Shown in pieces: positions 40,547 to 51,034 of a stretch of 64,000 nt of DNA. The notes beneath the pieces are model-generated. The model worked only from the letters and a program-made list of their open reading frames with translations. It was not told the DNA's origin and did no database searches. The stretch comes from Aureibaculum flavum (lineage in GTDB: Bacteria > Bacteroidota > Bacteroidia > Flavobacteriales > Flavobacteriaceae). Each line of letters opens with the position of its first letter. The stretch's first letter is position 1. Location of the stretch: assembly GCF_016406085.1 (NCBI RefSeq), contig NZ_JAEHFJ010000002.1:248001-312000 (forward strand), written 5' to 3'. A program made the position numbers and the translations under genes.

Positions 40547-42274
40547 TTACCACCCTGCATTTTGTTCCAAAGCATCAAATTTTACTAACTCACTTTGAGG
40601 TATTGGTGCATAATTAGCATTTTCTTGATATAATCTTGGTTCAACTACAAATTCATTGTAGTTGGTTCCATCATATTTGGAGCCCATAATATCTGGTATA
40701 TCATCTAACATATTCCATCTTCGTAAATCAAAAAGACGATGCCCTTCAAAGCAAAGCTCTAACCTTCTTTCATTGCGGATTAATGCACGCATATCTTCCT
40801 TAGTACTTATACCTGCCAAATAACTATCTCCAGAATCAAGTCCGATACCTGCTCTTTGTCTAATGGCTTCAATTATTGTTCTTGCAGACATACCACCTAC
40901 CATATTGTCTGGACCGCCTAATTCATTGGCTGATTCTGCCAGCATCAAGTAAAGATCTGTATATCTTAAAAAAACATTCATTTTTTCTGAGGCTGAAACG
41001 CTACCATCACTACTAATAGTTACTTTAGGATCTAATAGTTTTTTAAGATAATAACCAGATCGTGTAGATCTAAACTGCACTTTATCAATCTCATCATTAC
41101 CACCACCGGCACCCGTTTTAATAATCCGATTATTTAAATCATTTCCGTTATATAAAACATATTTTTTTAATCTTGGATCTCTATTTTCAAAAGGGCTATT
41201 AGCATCGTAATTTGGATGTGTTTCTGAGAATGGTAAACCATCTAACATAGGAAAGGCATCTACTAAATTTTGTGATGGATTCAATTTACCTTCTCCATTT
41301 AATGAGGGTGGATAATGTTGTTTCTCTAACCATGTGTAAGAAGGAGTAACATTATCTCTCCAAAGTACTTCTGGAAAGTTACGTGTACCTATGGCGAAAT
41401 CATAAAAATCATAATATCCTGTAGGATCTAAACCTGTTATTCCACCATTATCATTTAATAAATCGGCAAGCGTATTCGCCGCCTTTTGATAATAGTCACC
41501 AGAGCCATTCATAAATGCAGGACTAGCAGCTAAAAGATTCAACTTTGCTTGAAAGGCTTTGATAATTCTTCCACTAATTCTCCCATCCTGATTCTTTCCA
41601 AAAACAAACTGATATCTATCGTCATCTGTTCCATTATACTGAGTTGGTTGATTAGATAGATCTCCATCCCAATCCATGGGTAAATACGTTAATGCTTCAT
41701 TAAAATCTTCATTTATTCGATCTACCGTTTCTTCAAATCCAAGTCTAGGTAAGTTAAAATCTCCGTCAAAATCTAAAAATTCTGTTATGTAAGGTATACC
41801 TAACAATTCACCAGAAGTTCCCATTCCAGCATGTTCTTGTAAAATCCAAAAATGTCTTAAAGCTCTCATGGCTATTGCCTCACCATACATACGTTGTTTA
41901 AAAAGTGTATTTGTTTCCTCATCTCTTTTCCAAACAACCTCATCAATGATACTAAGAAATTTATTTACATACAGTACTTGTTCATATTGAGACCATCTAC
42001 TTGAAAAGGGGTTTTGTGCGTTCCATTCTCCTGTAGCCATTCTACGAAATCCACTTAAATAATTGGTAACCGCATCATCAGTTGCCGAATCGTTAAATAA
42101 TACTTGATTTGACATGCTTCCGTAAGCATCTAATAATAATCCTTCTGCCATTGCTGGATCTGAAGTTAGTCTATCATCTCCAGCTAGATTTTCATCTAGA
42201 GGTTCAAAAGTATTACATCCTACCGCGGATAAAAGTAGTAATGAGAGGAATGTATATTTGATAAAATTTTTCAT
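40547..42274 (-). CDS. SusD/RagB-family lipoprotein, second pair
   Basis: This 575-residue lipoprotein has Cys20 in the lipobox, then N-terminal TPR-like helices (WSQYEQVLYVNKFLSIIDEV, AIAMRALRHFWILQEHAGMG) and the C-terminal signature IRNERRLELCFEGHRLFDLRRWNML. SusD proteins sit as a lid over the SusC barrel and bind the oligosaccharide. It pairs with the SusC coded 22 bp upstream. Confidence 0.95.
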   Translation of the reverse strand: MKNFIKYTFLSLLLLSAVGCNTFEPLDENLAGDDRLTSDPAMAEGLLLDAYGSMSNQVLFNDSATDDAVTNYLSGFRRMATGEWNAQNPFSSRWSQYEQVLYVNKFLSIIDEVVWKRDEETNTLFKQRMYGEAIAMRALRHFWILQEHAGMGTSGELLGIPYITEFLDFDGDFNLPRLGFEETVDRINEDFNEALTYLPMDWDGDLSNQPTQYNGTDDDRYQFVFGKNQDGRISGRIIKAFQAKLNLLAASPAFMNGSGDYYQKAANTLADLLNDNGGITGLDPTGYYDFYDFAIGTRNFPEVLWRDNVTPSYTWLEKQHYPPSLNGEGKLNPSQNLVDAFPMLDGLPFSETHPNYDANSPFENRDPRLKKYVLYNGNDLNNRIIKTGAGGGNDEIDKVQFRSTRSGYYLKKLLDPKVTISSDGSVSASEKMNVFLRYTDLYLMLAESANELGGPDNMVGGMSARTIIEAIRQRAGIGLDSGDSYLAGISTKEDMRALIRNERRLELCFEGHRLFDLRRWNMLDDIPDIMGSKYDGTNYNEFVVEPRLYQENANYAPIPQSELVKFDALEQNAGW

Positions 42275-42295
42275 ATCTAAATCTAATTTATTCAG

Positions 42296-45145
42296 TTAAA
42301 ACTTTACTCTAAGTCCCAATGAGTAATAACGGTATGATGGAGCATACCCCAAACTTAATTGTTTTATTTCCTTGTTATTGGCAACCATTAAAAGGTTGGA
42401 TCCACTTGCGAACACACTAAAATCTTCCATATTAAGATTAGACACCAAAGTTTCAGGAAGATCATAGGTTAATTGTATACGTTCTATCTTAAAGTTACTA
42501 TTATCATACATCCAGAAACTAGATGTTTTTCCAAAGTTATTGGTATTTTCTATAGATGATAATCGCGGAAATGTTGCCGTGTTTGCAGTAGCTTCTGTCC
42601 ATCGTCCACGTACCACTTCAGAGTATTTATCACCTGCTTGAGGGCGATAATAACTGTCTGAAATAAGAGCATCACTACCTACTTGAGCTGTTAAAAGTGC
42701 AAACAACGTAAACGCCTTATAGTTTAATTTAATATCTGTTCCAAACGTCCATGGTGCATCCCATCTACCAATAACAACCTGATCTTGATCATTTACAACA
42801 CCATCACTATTTATGTCATTATATTTTAAGTCCCCAGGTTGTACAGTTCCAAACTGAGTAGGAATACCATCCTTTAAAGTACCGTCTGTATTAAAATCAT
42901 CAACACCAAAGAAACCTAAAGATTCTAGCCCCCAATATGCGTCAATAGAAGAACCTTTCCTATATTGATAATCGTCTTCGTAAACTTCATCTACTTTAGT
43001 CAGTTCAGAATCGGTATACAATACTCTTGCTCCAAGATCTACACCTAAATCTCCAAATTTATCAGAATAAGTGATTCCCAGTTCAAAACCAGTGCGTAAT
43101 TCCTCATTAAAATTTGAATAGGGTCTAAAAGCATTATAATACTCTGGATATAATGTAGATACCCTTGTTACTTTGTCTTTTAGACTTGAACGAAAATAAT
43201 TCGCTTCTACCCAAAATTTATCAAAAACAAGTCCTTCAAACCCAAGGTTAAAGTCCATTCTTTTCTCCATACCTAAACTATTGTTTTGGCCTCTTTCAAT
43301 TGTTGTGTAACCATTAGAAGAGCTTGTACCATATTGGTCTCCCCAATAATAACTACCACCATTTTGTTGGTATATAGCATCATATAAAAAGTATCCTGGT
43401 ATACCTAAATCAGAATAAATGGTACCCATTGAGGTACGTACCTTAAGATAGTTTAACCAAGGTATATCTTTAAAAGCAGGTTCTTCTGTTAAAACATAAG
43501 CTAGGCCTACTGTAGGTGCTAATTTACCTCTATTACCTTCTGCTAGTTTTACAGAATGAATATAAGAGGCGTTTAAGTCAAGTAAAAATTTATTTTTGAA
43601 ACTATAGTTTAAACTCAATGCTGCGTTAGTGTTTTTTTCAGATTGTTTTACAGACTTCACATATGTGTTATTTGTAAAACCTATTAATGTAGCTTTAATA
43701 AAGTGATCTTCCTTAATTTTCTTTTCATAATTTAACAAACCAAAGAAACCATACCTAATCACAAATGAATTTGTTTCCACCTTTTCCTCTTGCCCTCTTC
43801 GATCCGAGCTCCCTACATTGACTAAATCAATAATTTTGTTATCATCATTCCATGTAGGCTGATAAATCGCAAAATCATTACTTACAGTTAGGTTATAACT
43901 ATTATAGAAATCAAAACTTAAATAAGTTTTTGCCGATAAGCCTTCTGTAATAGAACTTAGGTCAAAATCTATAGAATTGTTAACTTGACTAATTCGTGTC
44001 ATGCTTGTTTGCTCACCACCTGCTATAATATTTGCCAATGGAACATTATCACTAAACGATTGATTACCACCCAATATATATCCATCATATTTATTCGCTG
44101 CTTCAACAATACCTTCTAAGTTAGAATTACCAGTAAAATCTATCATACTTACCGGTAGTAATGGAGCATATAGATTGGGTCTAAAAGATTGCCCTGCATT
44201 GTATAAATTAGTCAACGAACTTTTATTTCTTTCAATAATGGCAACCGCATCTAAACTACTTGTTATCCAGCTATTGATTCTAAAATCAATATTACCTCTT
44301 ACATTAAAACGTGTAGTACCTTTATCATTATCACTTACGTCTTGCAAGCTTCTATCAGATTTAAAACCAACATTTATATAATAGTTTGTATCTTCAAAAC
44401 CTCCAGAAAAGTCTGCAAGAACGTTGGTAAATGATGATTGTGATTTAAAATAATCACTTGAATATAAATCCACATTTGGATATCTGTAGGGATTTAGTCC
44501 ACTTTTATAATTTGCAATTTCATCATCTGAATAAGCCTGACCTAAACCATCATTGGCACGAGCCTCATTATAATATTCCATATACTCACCGGAATTCAGA
44601 TATTTAGGCATTTCAACAGGATTTTTAATTCCAGAACTAACACTTACATTAAATTCTTTTTTACTAGATCCTCGTTTTGTCGTAACAACAATTACTCCAT
44701 TTTTCCCCATAGAACCATACATAGCAGCGGCACTAGCATCCTTTAATACGGTAATTTCTTGAATTTCTTCCATATTAAGTAAATCAATAGACCTTCCTGG
44801 AATTCCATCAACAACAATAAGAGCATCACCTAAGCCACGAATATTGCTACTGTATTTAAGTCCAGTAATTCTACCATTTAAAGCATCTCTTACCCATTGG
44901 GTATTATCATATTTCAAAAATGAATTGGGGTTAATAGTAGATACAGAACCTACTATGTTAACATTCTTTTCGGTCTGAAAACCTAAATTTACCTCTCTAT
45001 CAAACCGAGATATTAATTTAGTACTATCAATAGCAATAGTATCAGTTTGCGTTTGTTGGATATTTTGCCCAGCTAATGCGTAAGAAAATAGTAAATAGCT
45101 TCCTAAGCACAAGAGTGATTTATTATGTTTTATAAAGTGTATCAT
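42296..45145 (-). CDS. SusC/RagA-family TonB-dependent transporter, second pair
   Basis: This 949-residue protein has a signal peptide and a plug domain (ALIVVDGIPGRSIDLLNMEEIQEITVLKDASAAAMYGSMGKNGVIVVTTKRG) and a beta-barrel ending in LGLRVKF. It lacks the carboxypeptidase-regulatory-like domain that usually precedes the plug in SusC proteins and is about 100 residues shorter than the first SusC of this locus. It follows the first SusD by about 40 bp, so both pairs are in one operon. It imports oligosaccharides across the outer membrane with energy from TonB. Confidence 0.94.
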   Translation of the reverse strand: MIHFIKHNKSLLCLGSYLLFSYALAGQNIQQTQTDTIAIDSTKLISRFDREVNLGFQTEKNVNIVGSVSTINPNSFLKYDNTQWVRDALNGRITGLKYSSNIRGLGDALIVVDGIPGRSIDLLNMEEIQEITVLKDASAAAMYGSMGKNGVIVVTTKRGSSKKEFNVSVSSGIKNPVEMPKYLNSGEYMEYYNEARANDGLGQAYSDDEIANYKSGLNPYRYPNVDLYSSDYFKSQSSFTNVLADFSGGFEDTNYYINVGFKSDRSLQDVSDNDKGTTRFNVRGNIDFRINSWITSSLDAVAIIERNKSSLTNLYNAGQSFRPNLYAPLLPVSMIDFTGNSNLEGIVEAANKYDGYILGGNQSFSDNVPLANIIAGGEQTSMTRISQVNNSIDFDLSSITEGLSAKTYLSFDFYNSYNLTVSNDFAIYQPTWNDDNKIIDLVNVGSSDRRGQEEKVETNSFVIRYGFFGLLNYEKKIKEDHFIKATLIGFTNNTYVKSVKQSEKNTNAALSLNYSFKNKFLLDLNASYIHSVKLAEGNRGKLAPTVGLAYVLTEEPAFKDIPWLNYLKVRTSMGTIYSDLGIPGYFLYDAIYQQNGGSYYWGDQYGTSSSNGYTTIERGQNNSLGMEKRMDFNLGFEGLVFDKFWVEANYFRSSLKDKVTRVSTLYPEYYNAFRPYSNFNEELRTGFELGITYSDKFGDLGVDLGARVLYTDSELTKVDEVYEDDYQYRKGSSIDAYWGLESLGFFGVDDFNTDGTLKDGIPTQFGTVQPGDLKYNDINSDGVVNDQDQVVIGRWDAPWTFGTDIKLNYKAFTLFALLTAQVGSDALISDSYYRPQAGDKYSEVVRGRWTEATANTATFPRLSSIENTNNFGKTSSFWMYDNSNFKIERIQLTYDLPETLVSNLNMEDFSVFASGSNLLMVANNKEIKQLSLGYAPSYRYYSLGLRVKF

Positions 45146-45185
45146 AAATTGGTTGTTAGTATCAAATACAGAAAACAGTTACGTG

Positions 45186-46985
45186 TTACCATCCAGGATT
45201 TTGTGGAAAACCTTCATACAGTTCCGTATCGTTTTGAGGAAGTGGTAACCAATAGTGTTTTTCATCAAAAACTCTAGTTCTTAAAACTTCTTCTACCATA
45301 TTAATTGGCTTACCTGAGGCATTTCGATCAAAACGTAATCCTGTTTTCAGTTTATATTTCATGTTAGTTCCTTGCTTCCATCTTCTAATGTCCATCCATC
45401 TATGATTTTCCCATGACATTTCCATAGCACGTTCACGACGAATTTCTTCCATAAATACATTAGGACTCGTTAAGTTTACTGCACTTACATTTAAGCTACC
45501 ATCAGGCATTGCTCGTTCTCTTATTTTATTTATAGCATCAACCGCAGAAAGGTCAAAACCACTTGGTTTTCCATTAATTCCATACCCCATAACAGCTGCT
45601 TCGGCATACATTAAATACACGTCAGTCAGTCTTACATGAACTCTCCAAGCAAATAAACCTTGATTATCATATTTATTAAATGATCTTGGATACCATTTTT
45701 TAGCAACATATCCAGTTCTTGTTCCATTACTTTTGCCTGGGTATCGGTGGGCACCACCATCGTAAAACTCTGCATATCTATTTACTACATCTGCACCGGT
45801 AGCAGCACCTAAATTATCTACTAATTGATCTCCATCAACAACGATCCATTTATAAAAACGAGGATCCCTATTTGCCCATGGATCATTAGGATCATAAAGA
45901 GGACTATCTTCGCACGACAAACCATCTTTCATTCCAAAATAATTATGTATGTAGTTATGTGTAGGAGAATTGATAGCATTTGAATTACCGATTGCCCCTA
46001 ATTGCCAAGCATCTCCCATATAACCACCAAACCATCCAACAAAACCAGATTGTCCAAAAATATATTCATCGTTATAGGAGTATTTCCCATCTGTTGCATA
46101 AAAAACAGATTCATAATTATCCCATGGCACCAAATTGTAACGAGGAATTTCTATCACTTTAGCAAAAGCGTCGGCCGCTTGCTTACAGAGTTCTGTATCG
46201 TAACCATAAGTATCATTACTATTTTGCATTAAGGGACTCGCAGCGAATAATAAGTTTTTAGCTTTTAAAGCTAAAGCAGCACCTTTGGTTAATCTAAACA
46301 TATTTTGTCCGTTGGTTTTTACACCTGGTTGCCAATCTGAATCGTCCCAATCTTCTGGTAATAATTCAATAGCTTTATCAAAATCTTTGTCTATTTTTAG
46401 TGCAGTCTCAGCCCATTCTGTAGGTCTTTGTAACTTCCAATCATCTGTTAATACATGATCTATGTAAGGCATAGGCCCCCAAAATTTCATGATTTCATGA
46501 TGAAAGAACCCTCTAAAAAAATACGCCTGTCCCAAAATGGCATCTTTCTGTTGTTGCGTTGCATCTACCATCAAAGAATCAGCACTCGCAATAACTATAT
46601 TAGATTTTCTTATACCTGCCCAACTACTTGGCCATACGGCACTTTTTTCAAATGGAAGACCAGAACTAGTATTTGGATTTCCACTAAAATAATTAAAATC
46701 ATTTTGCCAATCCCAATATCTCCCTTCATCAGAGGAGTAATCAAATATCCATGTCTCCACGCCTATAGAATCTTCTCCATAATAAGAGTAATACGACCAG
46801 AACGGAGCAGAATAATCTACAATCATGGCATACATTTCTTCTACAAAACCTTGAGCATTTTCAAAATTTTTGAATACTTCTTCTACTGTGAGATCTGTTT
46901 CAATGGTTTTATCTAAATAGTCCTCGCAAGAATACATCATTCCAATTAGACTTAATAAACCGATTAATTTGTATAAACTTCTCAT
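45186..46985 (-). CDS. SusD/RagB-family lipoprotein, first pair
   Basis: This 599-residue lipoprotein has a lipobox ending in SC (Cys20) followed by EDYLDK. It shows the SusD layout: the N-terminal segment TVEEVFKNFENAQGFVEEMYAM, the TPR helices around DAILGQAYFFRGFFHHEIMKFWG, and the C-terminal IRRERAMEMSWENHRWMDIRRWKQG. It starts 9 bp after the first SusC and would form its lid. Confidence 0.95.
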   Translation of the reverse strand: MRSLYKLIGLLSLIGMMYSCEDYLDKTIETDLTVEEVFKNFENAQGFVEEMYAMIVDYSAPFWSYYSYYGEDSIGVETWIFDYSSDEGRYWDWQNDFNYFSGNPNTSSGLPFEKSAVWPSSWAGIRKSNIVIASADSLMVDATQQQKDAILGQAYFFRGFFHHEIMKFWGPMPYIDHVLTDDWKLQRPTEWAETALKIDKDFDKAIELLPEDWDDSDWQPGVKTNGQNMFRLTKGAALALKAKNLLFAASPLMQNSNDTYGYDTELCKQAADAFAKVIEIPRYNLVPWDNYESVFYATDGKYSYNDEYIFGQSGFVGWFGGYMGDAWQLGAIGNSNAINSPTHNYIHNYFGMKDGLSCEDSPLYDPNDPWANRDPRFYKWIVVDGDQLVDNLGAATGADVVNRYAEFYDGGAHRYPGKSNGTRTGYVAKKWYPRSFNKYDNQGLFAWRVHVRLTDVYLMYAEAAVMGYGINGKPSGFDLSAVDAINKIRERAMPDGSLNVSAVNLTSPNVFMEEIRRERAMEMSWENHRWMDIRRWKQGTNMKYKLKTGLRFDRNASGKPINMVEEVLRTRVFDEKHYWLPLPQNDTELYEGFPQNPGW

Positions 46986-46994
46986 TGTCTTTTA

Positions 46995-49900
46995 TTAAAA
47001 ATTAATTGTTAGTCCTAAATTCATTCTTTTAAACGTAGGGTAGTTACCTCTAAACTCAGATTGACTACCAACATTTTCTTCCCTATCATCAGGTAAATCA
47101 GACCAGAATGCTAAATTATTACCACTTAAAAATATTCTATATTGGCTTCCATCTTTTGACCCAAAGGTGTATGCAAACTCCATATTTTGTAGTCTAAGAA
47201 AAGAAGCATCATACCAATCTCTATAAGGATCAGTAGCACCTGAAGCCCCTCCATACGAAGGAAGAATTTCTGTTCCATTTGGGTTGTCTACAGTCCAATA
47301 ATCTGATTTGTCATCAAAAAATAAAGGCGTTTGAACAGCAAATGATCTGTCTTGATATTGTTTGGTTGTATTACTTACACCGTAAAACTGAATCATAAAT
47401 GTAAAATTCTTGTATCCGGCACCTAAAGTTAGGTTATACGTATTTTGAGGACGCGTTGGGTATCCGTAAGGTACATTGTCATCGCCATTTATTATACCAT
47501 CCCCATTATAATCAATCATGTCGTAAGATCCTGGTCTTACTGCACCTTGGTTACTTTCCACTGGAGAAGAACCATAAACATCATCCCAAGATTGCATCAT
47601 ATCACCACGAATGGTAGTACTATTTTGTCCAATAGGAAATCCTTCTTCTTTTTGATAAGCTTCTTTAAGCTCAGGATCTTCTTTGTATATTACCTCGTCT
47701 CTAGCTGTGGTATAAGCAAAGTTAGCGGACACATCCCAATCATCAGTTATTCTCTGTTTAAAGTTTAATGCTATTTCCAATCCTTTTACACTGGTTTCGC
47801 CTAGATTTACATCAGCAGGATCAAACCCAAAGAAACTAGGTACACTCCGGTCGTAAGCAGGAATAATAATGTCATGTCTATCTTCTTTAAAAATGTCCAC
47901 ATCTAACGAAAGTTTATTTTCCAACACTGCCATTTCAAAACCAACATTGGCTTTTTCAGAAGTTTCCCATTGTAAATCTGGATTACCAAGTACACTTTCT
48001 TTATAATACGTATAGGGTGATTGCACCCCCCAAACGTTAGAGTTATTCATATAAGCACTGCCCCCACTTGACCATTGTGACACATAAGCCCATCTATTTC
48101 CTGCTGCATCATCTCCAACAACACCATAAGAACCACGTATTTTCAACTTATCTAACCAAGAAACATCTTCCAAAAAGGATTCGTTGCTAATCATCCAACC
48201 TAAGGCAGCAGAAGGAAATAAGTCAAACTTATACCCTGGTCCATATTTTTCTGAACCATTATAAGCTCCATTTAAATCAACAAAATAGCGGTTATCGTAA
48301 TTATATACTAACCTACCAACCCAGTCTTCTCTATATCTTGGCAACATATCACCTATAGCGTACTCTTCTCTATTCATTAATGCTAATACATTTACATTAT
48401 GTTTTTTTGCAAAAGTTTTATCATAATTTAATGCAAACTGATAGAAAAGTCTTCTACTTGTCTCCCAATCTTGAATTTGAAGAGCATCTCTGTTCCAAGG
48501 CTGAACCACATAATCAAACTGATTTGTACCAGAAGGAGCTACTATTTGCTCGGTACCATCCGAAAGATAAACTCTATAAATTACATTATCTGTTCCGGTA
48601 GGATCCGTTTCCTTAATACCACCTTCTCCTCTAAAATTATTATCATAAGACAATGACGCTTTTAAAGATAGACCTTCCGTAATAAAATCTAATTTTTGCG
48701 TTAGAATAAAATCCGAATTCACCTGAATCCTATGATTTTTTGTAGCACCTTTTGTAGATAATATTACTGCCGGATTGGAAAGCTCGTAATTCTCTACTAG
48801 GGTTCTCCCATAAGTTCCATCAGGATAAATTGGGTAAAATAAACTTGGTGCTAAATTATAGATACTACTATAAAGTAATTGACTATCTGCATCATTTCCA
48901 TTTTGGACACCATAATAACCAGAAAGGTTTACCGATACCCGTGTACTCTTGGTAACATCAAAATCTATATTACTTCTAAAGTTAAAACGATCATAATTAA
49001 AATTAGCTTCGTAATCTCTACCATTATCAAAAGAGCCTCCATCAAATATATCTCCAACATGTTGATACGTAAGTGCACCAAAATACTTAACAGCATCAGT
49101 ACCACCACTAACGGAAAGGTTCACCTTATGATCCATTGCAAAATCTTTTTGAGTAACATCATTCCAATCTACATTAGGATAAATGTAGCTATCTGCTTCA
49201 TTTCTAGGATTTCTATATCTATCTGCAATATCAACAGGTGTATACTGTCCCCATAAATCATCCCTAATTGGCAATATTCTTTCTATAGCCTCATTGGTTA
49301 CCATAATACCATCATAAGAGTCATATTTTTCGGGTAATTTCGAAGGTACTTTTATCGTAGAAGTTGCAGAAATAGTAAGTTTTGCTTTTCCTTTCTTCCC
49401 ACGTTTTGTAGTAATAAGGATAACCCCATTAGCACCTTTTACACCAAATACTGCTGTTGCCGAAGCATCTTTAAGTATTGACATACTTTCAATATCACTT
49501 GCATTTACATCACTCATACTCCTTTCTATTCCATCAACGAGTACTAATGGTTGTCCACCACCGTTCCATGTACTTTGTCCACGAATATATATAGCAGGAT
49601 TCTCATCACCAGGACGTCCAGAAGAAGAAACAGTTACAACACCTGGCAAACGCCCAGTAAGTGCCTGGCCTACTGTAGACACACCACCAGATTGCATTAA
49701 CACATCTCCGGTAACCTGTACTATAGACCCTACCACACTTTCCTTTTTCTGCTTACCATACCCAACGATAACTACCTCATCAAGAGCAGAAGCTTCCGCT
49801 ACCATTACAATATTTATTTCAGTACGGCCATTAACACTAATGACTTGTGTACCAAAACCAATAAAACTTATTTCTAATTTTGCATTTTTAGGTACAGTTA

Positions 49901-50147
49901 TGGTGAAAGTACCATCAAGATCAGACATTACTCCATTGAGTGTGCCCTGCTCAATAATATTAGCTCCAATTACAGGACCAAATTCAGCCTCAGTAATAGT
50001 ACCTTTAACGGTAACAGTTTCCTGCGAATCAGTTTGTGCCCAAACGCTCAATTGGGAAATAAAGATCAATAATACAAAGAGTCTTATTTTGATAACGTAC
50101 TTAAAACTAGAATTAGGCTGTTTTGTGTAAGGAATTCGTTTTTTCAT
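46995..50147 (-). CDS. SusC/RagA-family TonB-dependent transporter, first pair
   Basis: This 1050-residue protein has a signal segment (about residues 18-38), a carboxypeptidase-regulatory-like domain (VKGTITEAEFGPVIGANIIEQGTLNGVMSDLDG to IEISFIGFGTQ), the link DEVVIVGYGKQKKESVVGSI, the plug with YIRGQSTWNGGGQPLVLVDGIERSM, and a long beta-barrel ending in LGLTINF. It is the first gene of a six-gene operon that runs down to 37.7 kb. Its transcript seems to start about 250 bp upstream, near a triple TTACATTT/AAATGTAA element. Confidence 0.95.
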   Translation of the reverse strand: MKKRIPYTKQPNSSFKYVIKIRLFVLLIFISQLSVWAQTDSQETVTVKGTITEAEFGPVIGANIIEQGTLNGVMSDLDGTFTITVPKNAKLEISFIGFGTQVISVNGRTEINIVMVAEASALDEVVIVGYGKQKKESVVGSIVQVTGDVLMQSGGVSTVGQALTGRLPGVVTVSSSGRPGDENPAIYIRGQSTWNGGGQPLVLVDGIERSMSDVNASDIESMSILKDASATAVFGVKGANGVILITTKRGKKGKAKLTISATSTIKVPSKLPEKYDSYDGIMVTNEAIERILPIRDDLWGQYTPVDIADRYRNPRNEADSYIYPNVDWNDVTQKDFAMDHKVNLSVSGGTDAVKYFGALTYQHVGDIFDGGSFDNGRDYEANFNYDRFNFRSNIDFDVTKSTRVSVNLSGYYGVQNGNDADSQLLYSSIYNLAPSLFYPIYPDGTYGRTLVENYELSNPAVILSTKGATKNHRIQVNSDFILTQKLDFITEGLSLKASLSYDNNFRGEGGIKETDPTGTDNVIYRVYLSDGTEQIVAPSGTNQFDYVVQPWNRDALQIQDWETSRRLFYQFALNYDKTFAKKHNVNVLALMNREEYAIGDMLPRYREDWVGRLVYNYDNRYFVDLNGAYNGSEKYGPGYKFDLFPSAALGWMISNESFLEDVSWLDKLKIRGSYGVVGDDAAGNRWAYVSQWSSGGSAYMNNSNVWGVQSPYTYYKESVLGNPDLQWETSEKANVGFEMAVLENKLSLDVDIFKEDRHDIIIPAYDRSVPSFFGFDPADVNLGETSVKGLEIALNFKQRITDDWDVSANFAYTTARDEVIYKEDPELKEAYQKEEGFPIGQNSTTIRGDMMQSWDDVYGSSPVESNQGAVRPGSYDMIDYNGDGIINGDDNVPYGYPTRPQNTYNLTLGAGYKNFTFMIQFYGVSNTTKQYQDRSFAVQTPLFFDDKSDYWTVDNPNGTEILPSYGGASGATDPYRDWYDASFLRLQNMEFAYTFGSKDGSQYRIFLSGNNLAFWSDLPDDREENVGSQSEFRGNYPTFKRMNLGLTINF

Positions 50148-50384
50148 CTCTAAAATCTGGTTGATACTTCTTTTAATTGGTCATTAGAGCTCAAAAGGCA
50201 AACACCCTACTCTAAATCTAACCCACCTAAAACCACATTCTTTTACTATTTTACAGTTAATCTTATTATACTTCGAAATATAGTTTCGATATGAAAACAT
50301 AAGAAAACCATCTCTCTATTTATCAGAATCCAAATGCCAAATAACCTATTCAGATATAAATTGACAATACGTATAATTGATATT

Positions 50385-50437
50385 AAATGTAGTTTTTACA
50401 TTTACAAATGTAATAAAAGAATTCTATATTTAACAAA
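50385..50437 (-). promoter_or_regulatory. susC operon promoter with triple palindromic operator
   Basis: On the minus strand TTTG (50437-50434), 21 bp, then TACATTTG (50412-50405) fit the Bacteroidota promoter. Three 8-bp arms lie over it: AAATGTAG (50385-50392), TTACATTT (50396-50403) and AAATGTAA (50406-50413). They form two overlapping palindromes with 3-bp and 2-bp spacers. The first of them nearly equals the one at 30727-30745. The leader would be about 250 bases, with a further small palindrome at 50273-50289 (TCGAAA / TTTCGA). Confidence 0.55.
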
Positions 50438-51034
50438 TATTTCACAAAAAAAATGTACTTATGACACTTATCTTTTGTAAACAATGATTTTTGTCATAAT
50501 AAAAATATTATTTTCAGCGTTGATTTATCGCAAATAACGTAGCGTCGGACTACGTATCTGAAGAATATCCAATTCAGATATAAAAAAAAAGCTTGAATTT
50601 AAAACCTTAAAATTTCTTTATAAAAATCATGTTATTCGAACCTTTAATTGTTTAATAAATGGTTATTCTTAAAAAGAAACATAAAAATTATTCTAAAAAA
50701 AACATTAATAATTCATTACAATTATCTCCAGTAAAAAAATTAGAGAAGGTCATTGTATTTAATAATCAAGAATGAATTAACGATTGGATTACTTTTAAAC
50801 ACATTGTTAAAACGAAACCTTAAAAATTTTTGATCATTTTGGGAAGTTGATCTTATTGCAATCACAATATGGTAAAAAGAAAAAATGAGAGATTATAATT
50901 CCACGGTCTTAAAGGATAGTAAAATTTTAGATACTATGAATGTAGAATTGAAAAGAGACCATTATTTAATTTAAAAGTGTATTTGCTTTATTAATAATGA
51001 TCTCTTCTTGATAATTCATTTATCTAATTAAACC
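50438..51034. other. Intergenic region between susC and the GH88 gene
   Basis: This part of an 887-bp gap holds two adjacent inverted repeats, ACGTAG-N7-CTACGT (50537-50555) and TATCTGAA-N10-TTCAGATA (50555-50580), followed on the plus strand by nine A. On the plus strand two short frames of 38 and 29 codons (50659-50775, 50885-50974) have ATG starts but no recognisable product; they may be remnants of a lost gene or chance. No RNA gene was recognised. Confidence 0.4.

Noticed and set aside
46455-46916. Plus-strand open frame of 153 codons inside the first SusD gene
   Set aside because: It is the reverse complement of a well supported SusD gene; its residues show no family pattern and the SusD frame has clear motifs.
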